The notes: generated by a model from the letters alone, not told the origin. DNA of 64,000 bases from Anaeromassilibacillus sp001305115 (GCA_042854365.1 AP031437.1:2542001-2606000), one strand, 5' to 3'; shown: positions 35,980 to 45,210, counted from the stretch's first letter. Numbers and translations: made by a program.

Positions 35980-35987
35980 GGGATACC

Positions 35988-36812
35988 ATGGAACGGATTA
36001 AAAAATTCTTAAAAGCTAGCGGTGGTATGGGGCTACGGATTGTTAAAACAGGCATTGCCGCTACACTCTGTGTGGTGGTATCCTATTGGATGATGCTGGA
36101 CACCCCCTTTTTTGCGGTGGCTGCTACGGTCATCTCCATGGGAAAATCCATTGATATTTCCATTCGCGGCGGTAAAAACCGGGTGCTGGGTACTGTAATT
36201 GGGGCTGCAATCGGGGCTGCTTTTGCGATGGCCTTGCCCGGAAATGCTGGTTTATGCGGCATCGGCGTCATCCTGACATTATATCTCTGTCATATGTTAA
36301 AACTCAATGGCGCGGCGCCTTTGGCTTGCCTGATTTTTACAATTGTTGTCCTTTATCGCGGAACAGACCCTTGGTTCTATGCCGGGCAGCGCTGTTTGGA
36401 GGTACTAATCGGCGTCGCAATCGCATTATTGGTCAATATCATTGTAATGCCCCCCAATTATGTGGCACGTATTAAGCGTACCTATACGGATCTGCGCAGC
36501 CTCGTAGAGGAATCCATTGATTTTGCTTCCACGGGTGATCCCATCGATGTTTTGGCAGTAAACAATGCCATCCGTACGCTCTCCATTGCAGTGGAACACT
36601 ATATTGGAGAGACGAAATTTTTTCGTGGAAACGACGAAGAGGTTTTTCAGATCTCGTGCAAAATCTCGACTTACCGGCAGATTTTACATGAGCTTATCAG
36701 TATTGATGAATTGGAAGAGCGACCGGTTCCCAAGGAGAGCCCGCTTTATCCGGTTTTCTCTTATCATCTGGAACGCCTTACAGACCTGTACGATACTTGT
36801 AAAGAGACTTAA
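35988..36812 (+). CDS. FUSC/aromatic acid exporter family membrane protein
   Basis: The protein of about 274 residues has an N-terminal half with six to seven membrane helices (from about 15 to 150, with GIAATLCVVVSYWMM, GTVIGAAIGAAFAMAL and LEVLIGVAIALLVNIIVMP) and a soluble helical C-terminal half (about 155-274). This matches the ArAE_1/FUSC family (DUF939) of putative exporters. ATG at 35988 has GAGGG 5 nt before it; ATG at 35976, overlapping the phosphatase stop, is the alternative and would add four residues. Substrate unknown. Confidence 0.82.
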   Translation: MERIKKFLKASGGMGLRIVKTGIAATLCVVVSYWMMLDTPFFAVAATVISMGKSIDISIRGGKNRVLGTVIGAAIGAAFAMALPGNAGLCGIGVILTLYLCHMLKLNGAAPLACLIFTIVVLYRGTDPWFYAGQRCLEVLIGVAIALLVNIIVMPPNYVARIKRTYTDLRSLVEESIDFASTGDPIDVLAVNNAIRTLSIAVEHYIGETKFFRGNDEEVFQISCKISTYRQILHELISIDELEERPVPKESPLYPVFSYHLERLTDLYDTCKET

Positions 36813-36820
36813 AACGACGA

Positions 36821-36864
36821 ACAAGCCCCGTGCTATGGAGAATTCCTCTTAGCACGGGGCTTGT
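36821..36864. terminator. Bidirectional hairpin between convergent genes
   Basis: The 15-bp perfect stem ACAAGCCCCGTGCTA (36821-36835) pairs with its complement at 36850-36864 across a 14-nt loop. It sits between the FUSC stop (plus) and the ygjV stop (minus, 36866). The T tract is poor on both strands. Confidence 0.7.
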
Positions 36865-36865
36865 G

Positions 36866-37404
36866 TTAGGTGCTGTCATCTACTGTAGAAACTGCCTTTC
36901 GTTCCATCCATTGTCTTTGAAACAATCGAATGATCGCGACTGCATCCACAAGGAGCACAATTGTGTCGCTGACAGCTGTGGATAAATCACAGATCAAAAA
37001 CGAATAGATGACCCATTCACAAAGATACTGCATTTGGTCGCTTTCTCTCCCACAATATAGTGGCAACAAATCGTGTACTCCACGGTGGCAAAGACCGGCA
37101 AGAGGCCCACTAGGCCACGCGTATTCGCCAGAACCCCTGCAACAATGGTAAGTATCAGAAAAACGGTCATCATCGGTTTCGTATACCGATCATTTGCTAC
37201 GAGTAAGTCCCGAATTGCGCTGAACACGAGCGTTGTCATACCGGCCAATGCGCCAAAAAAGACAGAGGCAACCGCCAGAAGAGCACATTCCAGAAACTGA
37301 CAGAGAAAAATGGTTCTTTTTCTCTTTACCACACAGCTGGCGACCATAAAGATAGCCGCTACGAACGAGATCCCATTTCCTATGATAAGCAATCCGCCAT
37401 CCAC
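36866..37404 (-). pseudogene. YgjV-family inner membrane protein, frameshifted
   Basis: Two overlapping frames together encode one YgjV-like (Imp-YgjV) membrane protein of about 175 residues. The first frame (37404 down to 36994) gives five helices from GNGISFVAAIFMVASCVV to ATVEYTICCHYIVGEKATK, then turns to nonsense. The family-like continuation MQYLCEWVIYSFLICD...LLVDAVAIIRLF is one frame over and stops at 36866. One A missing from the AAA run at about 37033-37035 explains it. It may be a true mutation or a sequencing error. The gene follows the truncated phosphatase copy directly. Confidence 0.75.
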
Positions 37405-37409
37405 ACATT

Positions 37410-37947
37410 CGACAATTTATAATAGATCCATCGGTTTTCAAAAGATAGACCGCGTGGTTTACTTCTAGCTCCCCGTGGCCGCGGACCCCCTACAGTGCGC
37501 CCGCTGTGTCCATTCCAGCTGTAGCACCTGGTTTCATATCCGTATTGGTGTCTCCGATATAAAGACACTGTTCAGGAGCAACATCGATCTCTTTCGCAAT
37601 ATGGAACGCCCCATCCGGCGCAGGCTTTTTGGGAATTTCTTCGCGTTGTCCATAGCAGCAGTGAAACAGCTTGCCTCCAAACGTTTTTCAATGATAAAGG
37701 TTGTCCATGCGTGGGGGAATTGGAAAGTACCGCCAGTTGAGTTCTTTTCTTGTGAAGTTGTTGGAGCGTCTCCGCCATCCCGTCGTATGGCTGAATTCGG
37801 TCCGTGGGATCGGCAGCGTAATATCCATTATATATGGTGCGCAAGTGGAGGAGTTTCTCCTCGGTAAAAGACCCTTTTACATGTGTGAGCATACGGCGCA
37901 TCTGTGTGTCCGCCCCATCGCCGACGATTGTGCGGAATTCTTCCGGA
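37410..37947 (-). pseudogene. Truncated inverted copy of the HAD phosphatase gene
   Basis: On the minus strand this 538-bp segment matches 35424-35965 of the intact phosphatase gene at roughly 90% identity. The 5' end with the DxD nucleophile motif is missing and is replaced by unrelated DNA at 37948. A frameshift near the run CAATTCCCCCACG and a TAG in GCACTGTAGGGGG break the frame, so no enzyme can be made. It lies in inverted orientation about 1.5 kb from the parent copy. Confidence 0.9.
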
Positions 37948-38106
37948 AAGATGGCTGGCCCTCTAAACCCTGTGCTTCATGGTTGGGTGCTTCTTTCACG
38001 GCAGTCGAAGAACACTCCCTCACAGTGGATCTGTGATCACCCCAAAACATTCGCAATATAAAATTTGATCTAGGCACCTGCTCTGAAAGATTCCGGCGCC
38101 AGAGAT

Positions 38107-38913
38107 TTATGGATTGGAATCCCCATGCGTGCCCTTTTGAATTTCCTGTATCTCTTCGGCTAAATTCTCTTTAACAGCCGCTCCCAATTTTTCAGCATCT
38201 TCCTTGATTACGTCCCACTCGTTTACAATTTGGGGATTTGTCTCAATATCCTCCCGAATAAACATCAATACAAACCCCACTAATAGCAGCACAGCCGCCA
38301 TCCAAATGGCGTGCTCTTGAAATTGAAAGCTCATAAGCGCCCCAATTGCTGCGCCAACAGCAAAGATGAATATCACCAGGTAGTACTGCTTACTCTTTTT
38401 CCAAAGGGAAGCTTCCTTCGTGATATGAAACTTACAAAGCATTTCTGTGGCGCTGCGCATGTTTCCAATGCACATCGTTGTTGCACAGGGTAACCCCTTA
38501 AACTTTCGAAAGCTGTTGACCTGCATGGCACAAGCAAAGGACAAACACACATTGGCCAACATATTGACCGACTGCGGCATAAATCCAACGGCTGCCAATA
38601 AAAGCACTTCTGCAACTAACACGATCTGGCGCCAATGAATCTTTCGATAGTCCCGATACTTCTGATGAACCCACTCGGTCACATATACGCCAGAGATAAA
38701 GGCAGCCAGAGGCATGAAATAGTGCAGGGCCATCGACCAGTTTCCCATAGCTAAATTCTGTCCCAACAGAACGATGTTTCCTGTCTGCGCATTGGCGAAT
38801 ACTTTTCCCCTGCAATTGTAAGAATAAGCATCTTGAAAACCGCCAGCCAACGTTAAAAAAATTGCCAATGCCATGGATTCCGACATCTGTGTCTTTGCTT
38901 TCCATTTTCCCAT
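38107..38913 (-). CDS. YoaK/DUF1275 family membrane protein
   Basis: The 268-residue protein has six predicted membrane helices and the DUF1275 signature near the N-terminus: LAGGFQDAYSYNCRGKVFANAQTGNIVLLG, here only partly needed to recognise the family (GG, D, Y, F, TGN). The C-terminal 40 residues are charged and cytoplasmic. The function of DUF1275 proteins is not known. GAGGTG stands about 8 nt before the ATG. It appears to be transcribed alone. Confidence 0.85.
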   Translation of the reverse strand: MGKWKAKTQMSESMALAIFLTLAGGFQDAYSYNCRGKVFANAQTGNIVLLGQNLAMGNWSMALHYFMPLAAFISGVYVTEWVHQKYRDYRKIHWRQIVLVAEVLLLAAVGFMPQSVNMLANVCLSFACAMQVNSFRKFKGLPCATTMCIGNMRSATEMLCKFHITKEASLWKKSKQYYLVIFIFAVGAAIGALMSFQFQEHAIWMAAVLLLVGFVLMFIREDIETNPQIVNEWDVIKEDAEKLGAAVKENLAEEIQEIQKGTHGDSNP

Positions 38914-38960
38914 GTTCTTCCCACCTCATCAATCATCAATAAACTTCCATCATGAAAGAA

Positions 38961-38992
38961 GCCCCGGCCTCATACGCGGCCAGGGCCTTTTT
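38961..38992. terminator. Hairpin after the PBP gene
   Basis: GCCCCGGCC (38961-38969) pairs with GGCCAGGGC (38978-38986) with one mismatch. The T tract is stronger on the plus strand (CTTTTTTAC) than on the minus strand (TTCTTTC). The only adjoining transcript is the minus-strand PBP operon, so it probably ends that one. Confidence 0.6.
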
Positions 38993-40386
38993 TACGAATT
39001 GACCGCCGGAATCTTCGCCGCCTCCGCCATCATTGCCGAAGCAACCCCACCGGCTGCACCAATTCCAGAGTTCCCATTTTCAACCACCACAGCAAAGGCA
39101 TACGGCGTCCGGTCATTACTAGAAAATCCCACCATCCAAGCGTTTGGCTTTTTGCCTCCGCCGACCTCGGCAGTACCGGTCTTTGCACAGACCGCCATAT
39201 CTGGAAACATATTGTCTCCGTACTCGCTTGTCACGTTATAGCGCATAACTTCTTTAAGCTTTGCCGCTGTGTCCGCCTGCAAAAGCTGGCTGTCCTTCTG
39301 GGTGCGGCCTGCCTTTGTCACCAGCCCAAAGTGAGTAGTAATGCTTTCAATCAGATAGGGTTTGACCGGCGTACCCTCGTTTGCAATTGCCCCCATCAAA
39401 AGCATCATGTGATAGGGATTGGTGAGATCCGTGTACTGCCCCACACCACTCCATGCAAGATCGTTCTCCTGCGCCTCGGACACATCGTACTGGCTTTTAC
39501 TGGTTGGAATCCCATCCAGATCAAAACTGCGATTAAACCCCATAGAAGCGGCCTCTGCCGTCATCTTTTCCTTGCCCAACTCCATAGCCAACTCGGCAAA
39601 GACAATATTGCAGGATTTCGCCAAGCCGTCCTGGAAGTGAATCTTTCCGTGACGGCTTAAACAGGTGACCTTATTGCCATTTACAGTGATCTCCCCAGGA
39701 CAATCGAAGATACGGCTTTCCAAATCGGGAATATTCTCAATCGCCGCTGCACTCGTAACAATCTTAAAAATAGATCCAGGGGTATAGGAAGCCGATAGCG
39801 CTCGGTTAAGGTACACCCCCTCGTATTTTCCACTGGTATCCGTATTCAAATCCGCAGGAACGTTACCTGGATCAAAGGTGGGGGAACTCACCATACAGAG
39901 CACCTCACCCGTTCGATAATTATATAGGATTGCTGCACCTTTTTGGTTTCCAAATGCCTGCAGGGTAACCTTGCTTAAATTGCTATCCAGGGTCAACCGG
40001 ATATCATTTCCCGTGGTTTTGCCCGTAGGGGTCGCCAAACCAGTAAAAATGTTATAACCTGCCAGCTCAGAGCGGTAGCTGTACTGTACTCCTGTAGAGA
40101 TATAGCCCATCGTATCGCCCACTGCATGGAGGGTTGCACGGCGCACCATTTCATCGTCGTTATAAAGCCTTTCGCCGTCCTTACTCTGAGCTAAAATTGT
40201 ACCGTTCCGATCGAGAACATCCCCCGCATAGGAGAGCTGTCCACCGCCTGCCAGATGCTTATTGTAGGGCTGAAACGCCCAGTTCCCGCCTTCCATTACA
40301 AGGGAAGCCAGGAAAATGACCAACCCTACAAGAAATCCTCCCGTGAGAAGGAATAGAATTAAGGATCGGGTACCGGTTGTCTTCAT
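38992..40386 (-). CDS. Penicillin-binding protein 2-like transpeptidase
   Basis: A class B PBP of 464 residues that cross-links peptidoglycan outside the membrane. It has one N-terminal membrane helix (about 8-29), a short PBP dimer region and the transpeptidase domain. Its active-site motifs are SxxK in TPGSIFKIV (about residue 205), SxN in AKSCNIVFAE (about 260) and KTGT in CAKTGTAEVGGGKKPNAW (about 420). It is shorter than FtsI or MrdA and resembles the PbpA type encoded next to FtsW/RodA in clostridia and actinobacteria. It lies 27 bp after the FHA-FtsW gene and probably works with it. Confidence 0.93.
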   Translation of the reverse strand: MKTTGTRSLILFLLTGGFLVGLVIFLASLVMEGGNWAFQPYNKHLAGGGQLSYAGDVLDRNGTILAQSKDGERLYNDDEMVRRATLHAVGDTMGYISTGVQYSYRSELAGYNIFTGLATPTGKTTGNDIRLTLDSNLSKVTLQAFGNQKGAAILYNYRTGEVLCMVSSPTFDPGNVPADLNTDTSGKYEGVYLNRALSASYTPGSIFKIVTSAAAIENIPDLESRIFDCPGEITVNGNKVTCLSRHGKIHFQDGLAKSCNIVFAELAMELGKEKMTAEAASMGFNRSFDLDGIPTSKSQYDVSEAQENDLAWSGVGQYTDLTNPYHMMLLMGAIANEGTPVKPYLIESITTHFGLVTKAGRTQKDSQLLQADTAAKLKEVMRYNVTSEYGDNMFPDMAVCAKTGTAEVGGGKKPNAWMVGFSSNDRTPYAFAVVVENGNSGIGAAGGVASAMMAEAAKIPAVNS

Positions 40387-40413
40387 TGGCGCACCGCCTT
40401 TCTACCGCTGCAT

Positions 40414-42087
40414 CTATTTTCGTTTTCGTACCGCATAAGTGCGTTCATCGCTGGCCTTAATGAATGCCAATAGTCCCCAAACTGCCACCATACTGGACCC
40501 TCCCAGGCTGACAAAGGGGAGGGTTACACCGGTGAGTGGTAGGACATCTGTGGCGCCGAAGACATTTAAGCACGTCTGAAAAAGCATCATTCCGGCCGCC
40601 GCACAAGCGGAAATGGAATAGAATGTCGACCGGCTGCGCGTCACATCGGAACGCGCATAAAACACCAGCAATGCGATGGCTACCACAACTGTGATCGCCA
40701 AAATCAAACCCAGTTCTTCACAGATCATACCGAACACCAGGTCGCTGGTGGAGGCAAATACGCTTTTCAAATATCCATTTCCTACTCCAACGCCAAAGAA
40801 CCCTCCGCTGGCCGTATATGTGAGAACCCGTGTTTGCTGATAGCCCGCCTCATTGGCGAACTCCCATACATGCCTCCAAGCGGCAAAACGCTGTGCAATG
40901 TACGGCTTAAATTTTAAAATCAGAAACACGCCAAATACAGCAGCCGAACAGATCAGCGCAATCGTCCGCACGCTGCCAGACCGCATAAAGGCAATAATGA
41001 GAAATGTCACAAAGAAGATACAAGCTGTGCCAAAGTCACGCATCAAGAACAGGGCGCCCAAACACACTCCTCCAAAAAGAATAAAGCCGGAAAGGTTACG
41101 CGCCGTTTGTAACCGGTCGAGCGTGGACGCCCCAACAAATACAAATGCAATCTTGATGAACTCAGATGGTTGAACGCTGATTGGCCCGAGGGAAATCCAA
41201 TTTTTTGCACCATGATTTTCAGATGCAAACAACAGATTGATTGCAAATAATACGATGGCGCCAATTGCAATAGCCAAACGCCAGCGCATTACTCGCTCCA
41301 AATCATTCATAAACCAAATCATGACGCAAAACAACACGATTCCCAAAAGCAGGGCGCCCAATTGAACATACGTCTTCTCCACGCCTGTTCCAGAGAGCAA
41401 CATAATACCAATTCCAGAAAGCAAAAAACCTACCGTCTCTAGCTCGAAACTCACCCGATTGAGCGCTTTCATCGAATAGAGATAAAGTCCCCATTCCATT
41501 ATAACAAGTGCCCCCAAAGGAATGAAGGGCATATAATTGAATGGTTCGCTGGAAAAACATACCTCTATACAGAGCATAACCTGAACCAACATCACGGTAA
41601 ACAGCAGTCCAAAAGGGGACGCCGCATGCACTCGCCGGCGTTTGGGAACCTTCAGATTCTTTGCCTCGCTGGTGCGTTTGAGCATCAAAGAAGTAGAACC
41701 TAATGTAATCACATCGCCGGGCAAAACCTGTGCACGGTTCTCAACCTTTTTCCCGTTGACGCGCGTTCCTGCCTTGGAATTTGTGTCTGTTACAATCCAT
41801 CCGCTCTCTCTGCGCATCAGGACGGCATGATCCCGGCTGGCGGTGCTGTCGTGCAGCACAATATCACAACTGCGGCTGCGTCCCAGGGAGTTTTCCCAAT
41901 ACAGCACAGGAAGGATCTCCTTTGTCACCATATCCTGAAGGATGACTACAGGTTCCTCCCGCCGCCGTCCCGCCTTCAACGAATGGAAACAACGACATAC
42001 CACTACGATGGAGAGCAGCGGCACTGCAATCCGCAACAGGTACAGTGCTACGGAAAGTACATTCTGTATGATAGGATTGTCCAGCAT
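40414..42087 (-). CDS. FtsW/RodA/SpoVE family glycosyltransferase with N-terminal FHA domain
   Basis: The protein of about 557 residues has one N-terminal membrane helix (about 10-30) and a cytoplasmic FHA domain (about 50-145, with LGRSRSCDIVLHD, SRDHA and NSKAGTRVNGKKV). Ten or more helices of the SEDS family follow; WISLGPISVQPSEFIKIAF and the C-terminal LPLTGVTLPFVSLGGSS are diagnostic. SEDS proteins polymerise lipid II. The FHA domain binds phosphothreonine, so activity may answer to a Ser/Thr kinase, by inference. ATG at 42087 is chosen because GGAGG lies 7 nt upstream; the frame extends to 42159. It is the first gene of the pair with the PBP. Confidence 0.93.
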   Translation of the reverse strand: MLDNPIIQNVLSVALYLLRIAVPLLSIVVVCRCFHSLKAGRRREEPVVILQDMVTKEILPVLYWENSLGRSRSCDIVLHDSTASRDHAVLMRRESGWIVTDTNSKAGTRVNGKKVENRAQVLPGDVITLGSTSLMLKRTSEAKNLKVPKRRRVHAASPFGLLFTVMLVQVMLCIEVCFSSEPFNYMPFIPLGALVIMEWGLYLYSMKALNRVSFELETVGFLLSGIGIMLLSGTGVEKTYVQLGALLLGIVLFCVMIWFMNDLERVMRWRLAIAIGAIVLFAINLLFASENHGAKNWISLGPISVQPSEFIKIAFVFVGASTLDRLQTARNLSGFILFGGVCLGALFLMRDFGTACIFFVTFLIIAFMRSGSVRTIALICSAAVFGVFLILKFKPYIAQRFAAWRHVWEFANEAGYQQTRVLTYTASGGFFGVGVGNGYLKSVFASTSDLVFGMICEELGLILAITVVVAIALLVFYARSDVTRSRSTFYSISACAAAGMMLFQTCLNVFGATDVLPLTGVTLPFVSLGGSSMVAVWGLLAFIKASDERTYAVRKRK

Positions 42088-42194
42088 TGGCCGGCCTCCT
42101 TTTTCTTTCATTTGGGTACAGTATATTATACTAGCAAAAAATTGCAAAGTAAACCGCACCGATTCAATCGTAAGGGTTTTGTAACCTGCACTTT

Positions 42195-42241
42195 TAGGCT
42201 AAAAAGGACTGCGAACATTGTTCGCAGTCCTTTTTAGCCTA
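42195..42241 (-). terminator. Very strong terminator after the pyridoxal kinase-like gene
   Basis: A 22-bp perfect stem (42195-42216 with 42220-42241) and a 3-nt loop, containing GGACTGCGAAC and runs of A/T. It starts 2 bp after the stop codon at 42244 and separates this gene from the FHA-FtsW operon. Confidence 0.9.
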
Positions 42242-42243
42242 TA

Positions 42244-43116
42244 CTATCGTGCCATTCGATAACTCACAGGGACCAACCCCAACTCTTCCATAAAGCGCGG
42301 AAGGCCCGCCTCAAAATTCACGCCAAAGCGGCGATCGGTTCCAGCTTCTCGGGTACGGCGGATACTACCGCAAGTAAAATCAACCGCCAACTGCATTGCG
42401 TCGCGCAGACTCATTTCACTGAGCAGTCCAGACAAGAGGGCGCTTCCAAAGATGTCCCCTGTCCCATGATAAGCCCCTTCCACGCGAGGCGAGAAAGCAT
42501 ACGTGACGCGGCCAGTGTCACGATCTAAACCAGCTGCTCCCAGCAATCCGGGGCTAAACCACACGCCAGTCAACACCACCAAACGCGGCCCCATTTCGCT
42601 GAGGCGTTGCAGTACTCCCTCAATATAGGCTCGGTCATATGGTCCATCATAGAATTCCTCACCCAGTAAAAAGGCGGCTTCCGTCAGATTCGGAACGACT
42701 AGATCCGCTTTTTTACAGAGCTTTTTCATCCCACGTGCCATTTCCGGCGTACAGGTGGCATATAGTTTCCCATTATCCGCCATAACCGGGTCCACCATCA
42801 CCAGCGTATCACTTGTGCGGAAATCATCCACAATTTCGGACACAATGTCAATCTGCTCTGCAGATCCAAGGAATCCGGTGTATAGCGCATCAAAGGAAAG
42901 ATGAAGGCTTTTCCAATGCGCTGCATATGCCCGCATATCGTCCGTCAAATCGCGGTATGTACAATTTCCCAAGCCGCCTGTGTGAGTAGAAAGTACTGCC
43001 GTCGGCATGACGCTCGTCTCCATACCCGCTGCGGAGAGGATCGGGAGCACGACCGTCAAGGAACACTTTCCAAATCCGGAAATATCGTGAATGGCTGCAA
43101 CTTTTTTCTGTCTCAT
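42244..43116 (-). CDS. Pyridoxal/pyridoxamine kinase-like protein (PfkB superfamily)
   Basis: A 290-residue ribokinase-fold kinase of the PdxY/PdxK type that phosphorylates vitamin B6 vitamers with ATP. Visible motifs are the N-terminal IHDISGFGKCSLT, LYTGFLGS, VMVDPVMADNGKLY, PNLTEAAFLLG and the C-terminal GAYHGTGDIFGSALLSGLL, where the Asp of GTGD is the catalytic base. The usual start signals are weak: ATG at 43116 is preferred over TTG at 43122. It is transcribed alone and ends at a strong terminator. Confidence 0.88.
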   Translation of the reverse strand: MRQKKVAAIHDISGFGKCSLTVVLPILSAAGMETSVMPTAVLSTHTGGLGNCTYRDLTDDMRAYAAHWKSLHLSFDALYTGFLGSAEQIDIVSEIVDDFRTSDTLVMVDPVMADNGKLYATCTPEMARGMKKLCKKADLVVPNLTEAAFLLGEEFYDGPYDRAYIEGVLQRLSEMGPRLVVLTGVWFSPGLLGAAGLDRDTGRVTYAFSPRVEGAYHGTGDIFGSALLSGLLSEMSLRDAMQLAVDFTCGSIRRTREAGTDRRFGVNFEAGLPRFMEELGLVPVSYRMAR

Positions 43117-43341
43117 TGCCAAATACCGGGGCGCCGCCCCCCTCGCGCCTATTACGCAAGGTCCTATCTTTCTGTATTTTACGGCGGGATTCCCTGAAAA
43201 TTCCCCATTCTTTTCAGGCGTATTGCCCTGGCCGTAGGCTTTTAAGCATAGACGAAAAGGCAGCCTCCGTCAAGGCGAAAAATGTAAAGAGATCGAAACT
43301 TTTTTGGGAAATATTTGCAACGCTGGCGGATCGAGCACCGT

Positions 43342-44013
43342 CTATTCGACCTTTTGTACAACCGCGTCCGCACGCTTATAGATGCTGTTTTCCGGCACAA
43401 AGCCTCGCACCATAGAAAGCGGATAGACATTGGTGTAGCGGCCGATCACTGTTCCAGGATTCAGTACCGAGTTGCAACCCACCTCTACAAAATCGCCAAG
43501 CATTGCCCCGAATTTCTTACGTCCAGTTTCTATACGTGTGTTGCCCACACATACTGTGACCAGCGTTTTGTCCGATTTAACATTCGAGGTGATGGAACCT
43601 GCACCCATATGCGACTTATAGCCAAGAATGGAGTCCCCCACATAATTATAGTGTGGTACCTGTACACAATCGAATAGAATGACATTTTTGAGTTCCGTCG
43701 AGTTTCCCACTACGCAATTTGCGCCGACTAAAGCGTTTCCACGAATAAATGCACACTGTCGAACCTCTGTATTAGGCCCAATGATTGCTGGTCCATGAAT
43801 ATAAGCGGTCGGAAATATCGTGGCGCTTTTCGCCACCCAGATATCTTCCCCGCGCTTTTCATATTCCTCTGTAGAGAGAGTCTCGCCCAGCTTAAGAATA
43901 AACTCTCCTATCCCGGCTAATGCCTCCCACGGATAGGTGTATTGTTCCAAATAGGTTGCCGCTGCTGTGTGAGAAAGATCGTACAGACTGCGAATAAACA
44001 GATTTTCCATCAT
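43342..44013 (-). CDS. Left-handed beta-helix (hexapeptide) nucleotidyltransferase-like protein
   Basis: The 223-residue protein is built of hexapeptide repeats (about 60-210; ATIFPTAYIHGPAIIGPNTEV, GNALVGANCVVGN, GSITSNVKSD, NPGTVIG) after a short helical N-terminus. It resembles the C-terminal acetyltransferase half of GlmU and UDP-GlcNAc pyrophosphorylase-related proteins common in clostridia. The nucleotidyltransferase half is absent, so it may be a sugar-nucleotide acyltransferase of unknown substrate. GGAG lies 10 nt before the first of two adjacent ATG codons. Confidence 0.8.
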   Translation of the reverse strand: MMENLFIRSLYDLSHTAAATYLEQYTYPWEALAGIGEFILKLGETLSTEEYEKRGEDIWVAKSATIFPTAYIHGPAIIGPNTEVRQCAFIRGNALVGANCVVGNSTELKNVILFDCVQVPHYNYVGDSILGYKSHMGAGSITSNVKSDKTLVTVCVGNTRIETGRKKFGAMLGDFVEVGCNSVLNPGTVIGRYTNVYPLSMVRGFVPENSIYKRADAVVQKVE

Positions 44014-44036
44014 GTAAAAGATGCTCCTTTATTGGG

Positions 44037-44071
44037 AAAGCATTTGGAAGGAGAAGTCCCCCAAATGCTTT
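44037..44071. terminator. Hairpin between the dockerin and hexapeptide genes
   Basis: AAAGCATTTGG (44037-44047) pairs with CCAAATGCTTT (44061-44071). A good T tract follows only on the plus strand (CTATTTTT). It lies downstream of the minus-strand dockerin gene and may end it. Confidence 0.55.
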
Positions 44072-44157
44072 CTATTTTTCCTTATTATAGGATGTTCCTC
44101 CGTGCAGGTCAACGGGAATTTGGTAGGGTCCTCTGAATCCATCATCCAAAAAATAGA

Positions 44158-45210
44158 TTATCCCTGTTTCCAGACCATTTCTTTGAGAAGAAGTAGATCG
44201 CCGGTACTGAGTATACCATCGCAGTTCAAATCTCCAGCTTTCCACTCTGCATCGCTCAGATAGCACCCGGTTGTCAAATATTCATATAACAACTGTGTGT
44301 CCGCGGAGCTGGGTTTACCTCGTCCGGTTATATCCCCTGGAATACAAGCGACGGCACGATCACTGACTTGACCATCAATCAACACTTCCATAAGGTCGCC
44401 GGTTGCTACACGTCCGGATGTCTTTATTCGTCCATCGGTTCCGGTCACACGGACAACGCCAGTATGCTCTGTGTAGGACTCTTCCAGTTCCGATACTGTA
44501 ATCGGACCATCAAACAGATATAAGAGGGTTTGCTCTGGTCTTTCCTCTGAAGACGTTCCGCTCTCGGAAGGCTGTGAACTTTCTCCTTCTTCGGATTCTT
44601 GAGGAAACTCCTCCTGTGGTGACAAGACGTATTCGGAGCTATCGAATTGATAGACTCGAACCGGCGTCAGATCGCTGATTTCATCCAATAATGGCGCATG
44701 TACCAGCAAAATCCTTCCTCCGGATTCCACACGGCAGGTTCGGTCATAGTCGCAGACAGCATTGCGAATGATTCTTGCCTCTGTCTGTTCATCCTCCATA
44801 TGATAGCGGATAATTTGAATCGCTGGCGCATCTGCACCACTTCCCTCCTCAATCACATCGGTGACATCCATCAGGAAGTAAAGATCCTGGTCTACACAAA
44901 AAACTTTTCGAAAACCAGGCCGTAGTGCAGCACTCAGGCGCACTTCCCACCCCGCAGTGGTTCTCCAGAGCTTCACCACATACATACGCTTTGTCCCCTC
45001 TGTACTGACTGCCACATAGCTTCCATCCTCACAGGGGAATAGAGCACGGTTGTCCTCTAACAGATAAGGGCTTTCAATTTGGTTGAGATCCGGTGGGTCA
45101 ACTTCTTCTCCGCCAGAGACCGCAGCACTGTACCACGCGGCCGCTGTAAACAATAATACGGTCCAGAATAAAGCCGCAATCCCAAATCGCCGGATTCGCT
45201 TTGACTTCAC
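44158..45210 (-). CDS. Membrane-anchored or secreted protein with C-terminal dockerin
   Basis: The 350-residue protein has a single N-terminal membrane or signal segment (RRFGIAALFWTVLLFTAAAW), a central region of WD/beta-propeller-like appearance with no family I recognise, a Ser/Glu-rich linker (about 205-225) and a C-terminal dockerin type I-like pair. The second Ca-binding loop DLNCDGILSTGD fits the DxNxDGxxxxxD pattern; the first, DITGRGKPSSAD, is degenerate. Dockerins bind cohesins on scaffoldins or on other surface proteins. No cohesin is encoded here. The start is GTG at 45210 with AGGGGGTG 7 nt before it. Confidence 0.75.
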   Translation of the reverse strand: MKSKRIRRFGIAALFWTVLLFTAAAWYSAAVSGGEEVDPPDLNQIESPYLLEDNRALFPCEDGSYVAVSTEGTKRMYVVKLWRTTAGWEVRLSAALRPGFRKVFCVDQDLYFLMDVTDVIEEGSGADAPAIQIIRYHMEDEQTEARIIRNAVCDYDRTCRVESGGRILLVHAPLLDEISDLTPVRVYQFDSSEYVLSPQEEFPQESEEGESSQPSESGTSSEERPEQTLLYLFDGPITVSELEESYTEHTGVVRVTGTDGRIKTSGRVATGDLMEVLIDGQVSDRAVACIPGDITGRGKPSSADTQLLYEYLTTGCYLSDAEWKAGDLNCDGILSTGDLLLLKEMVWKQG

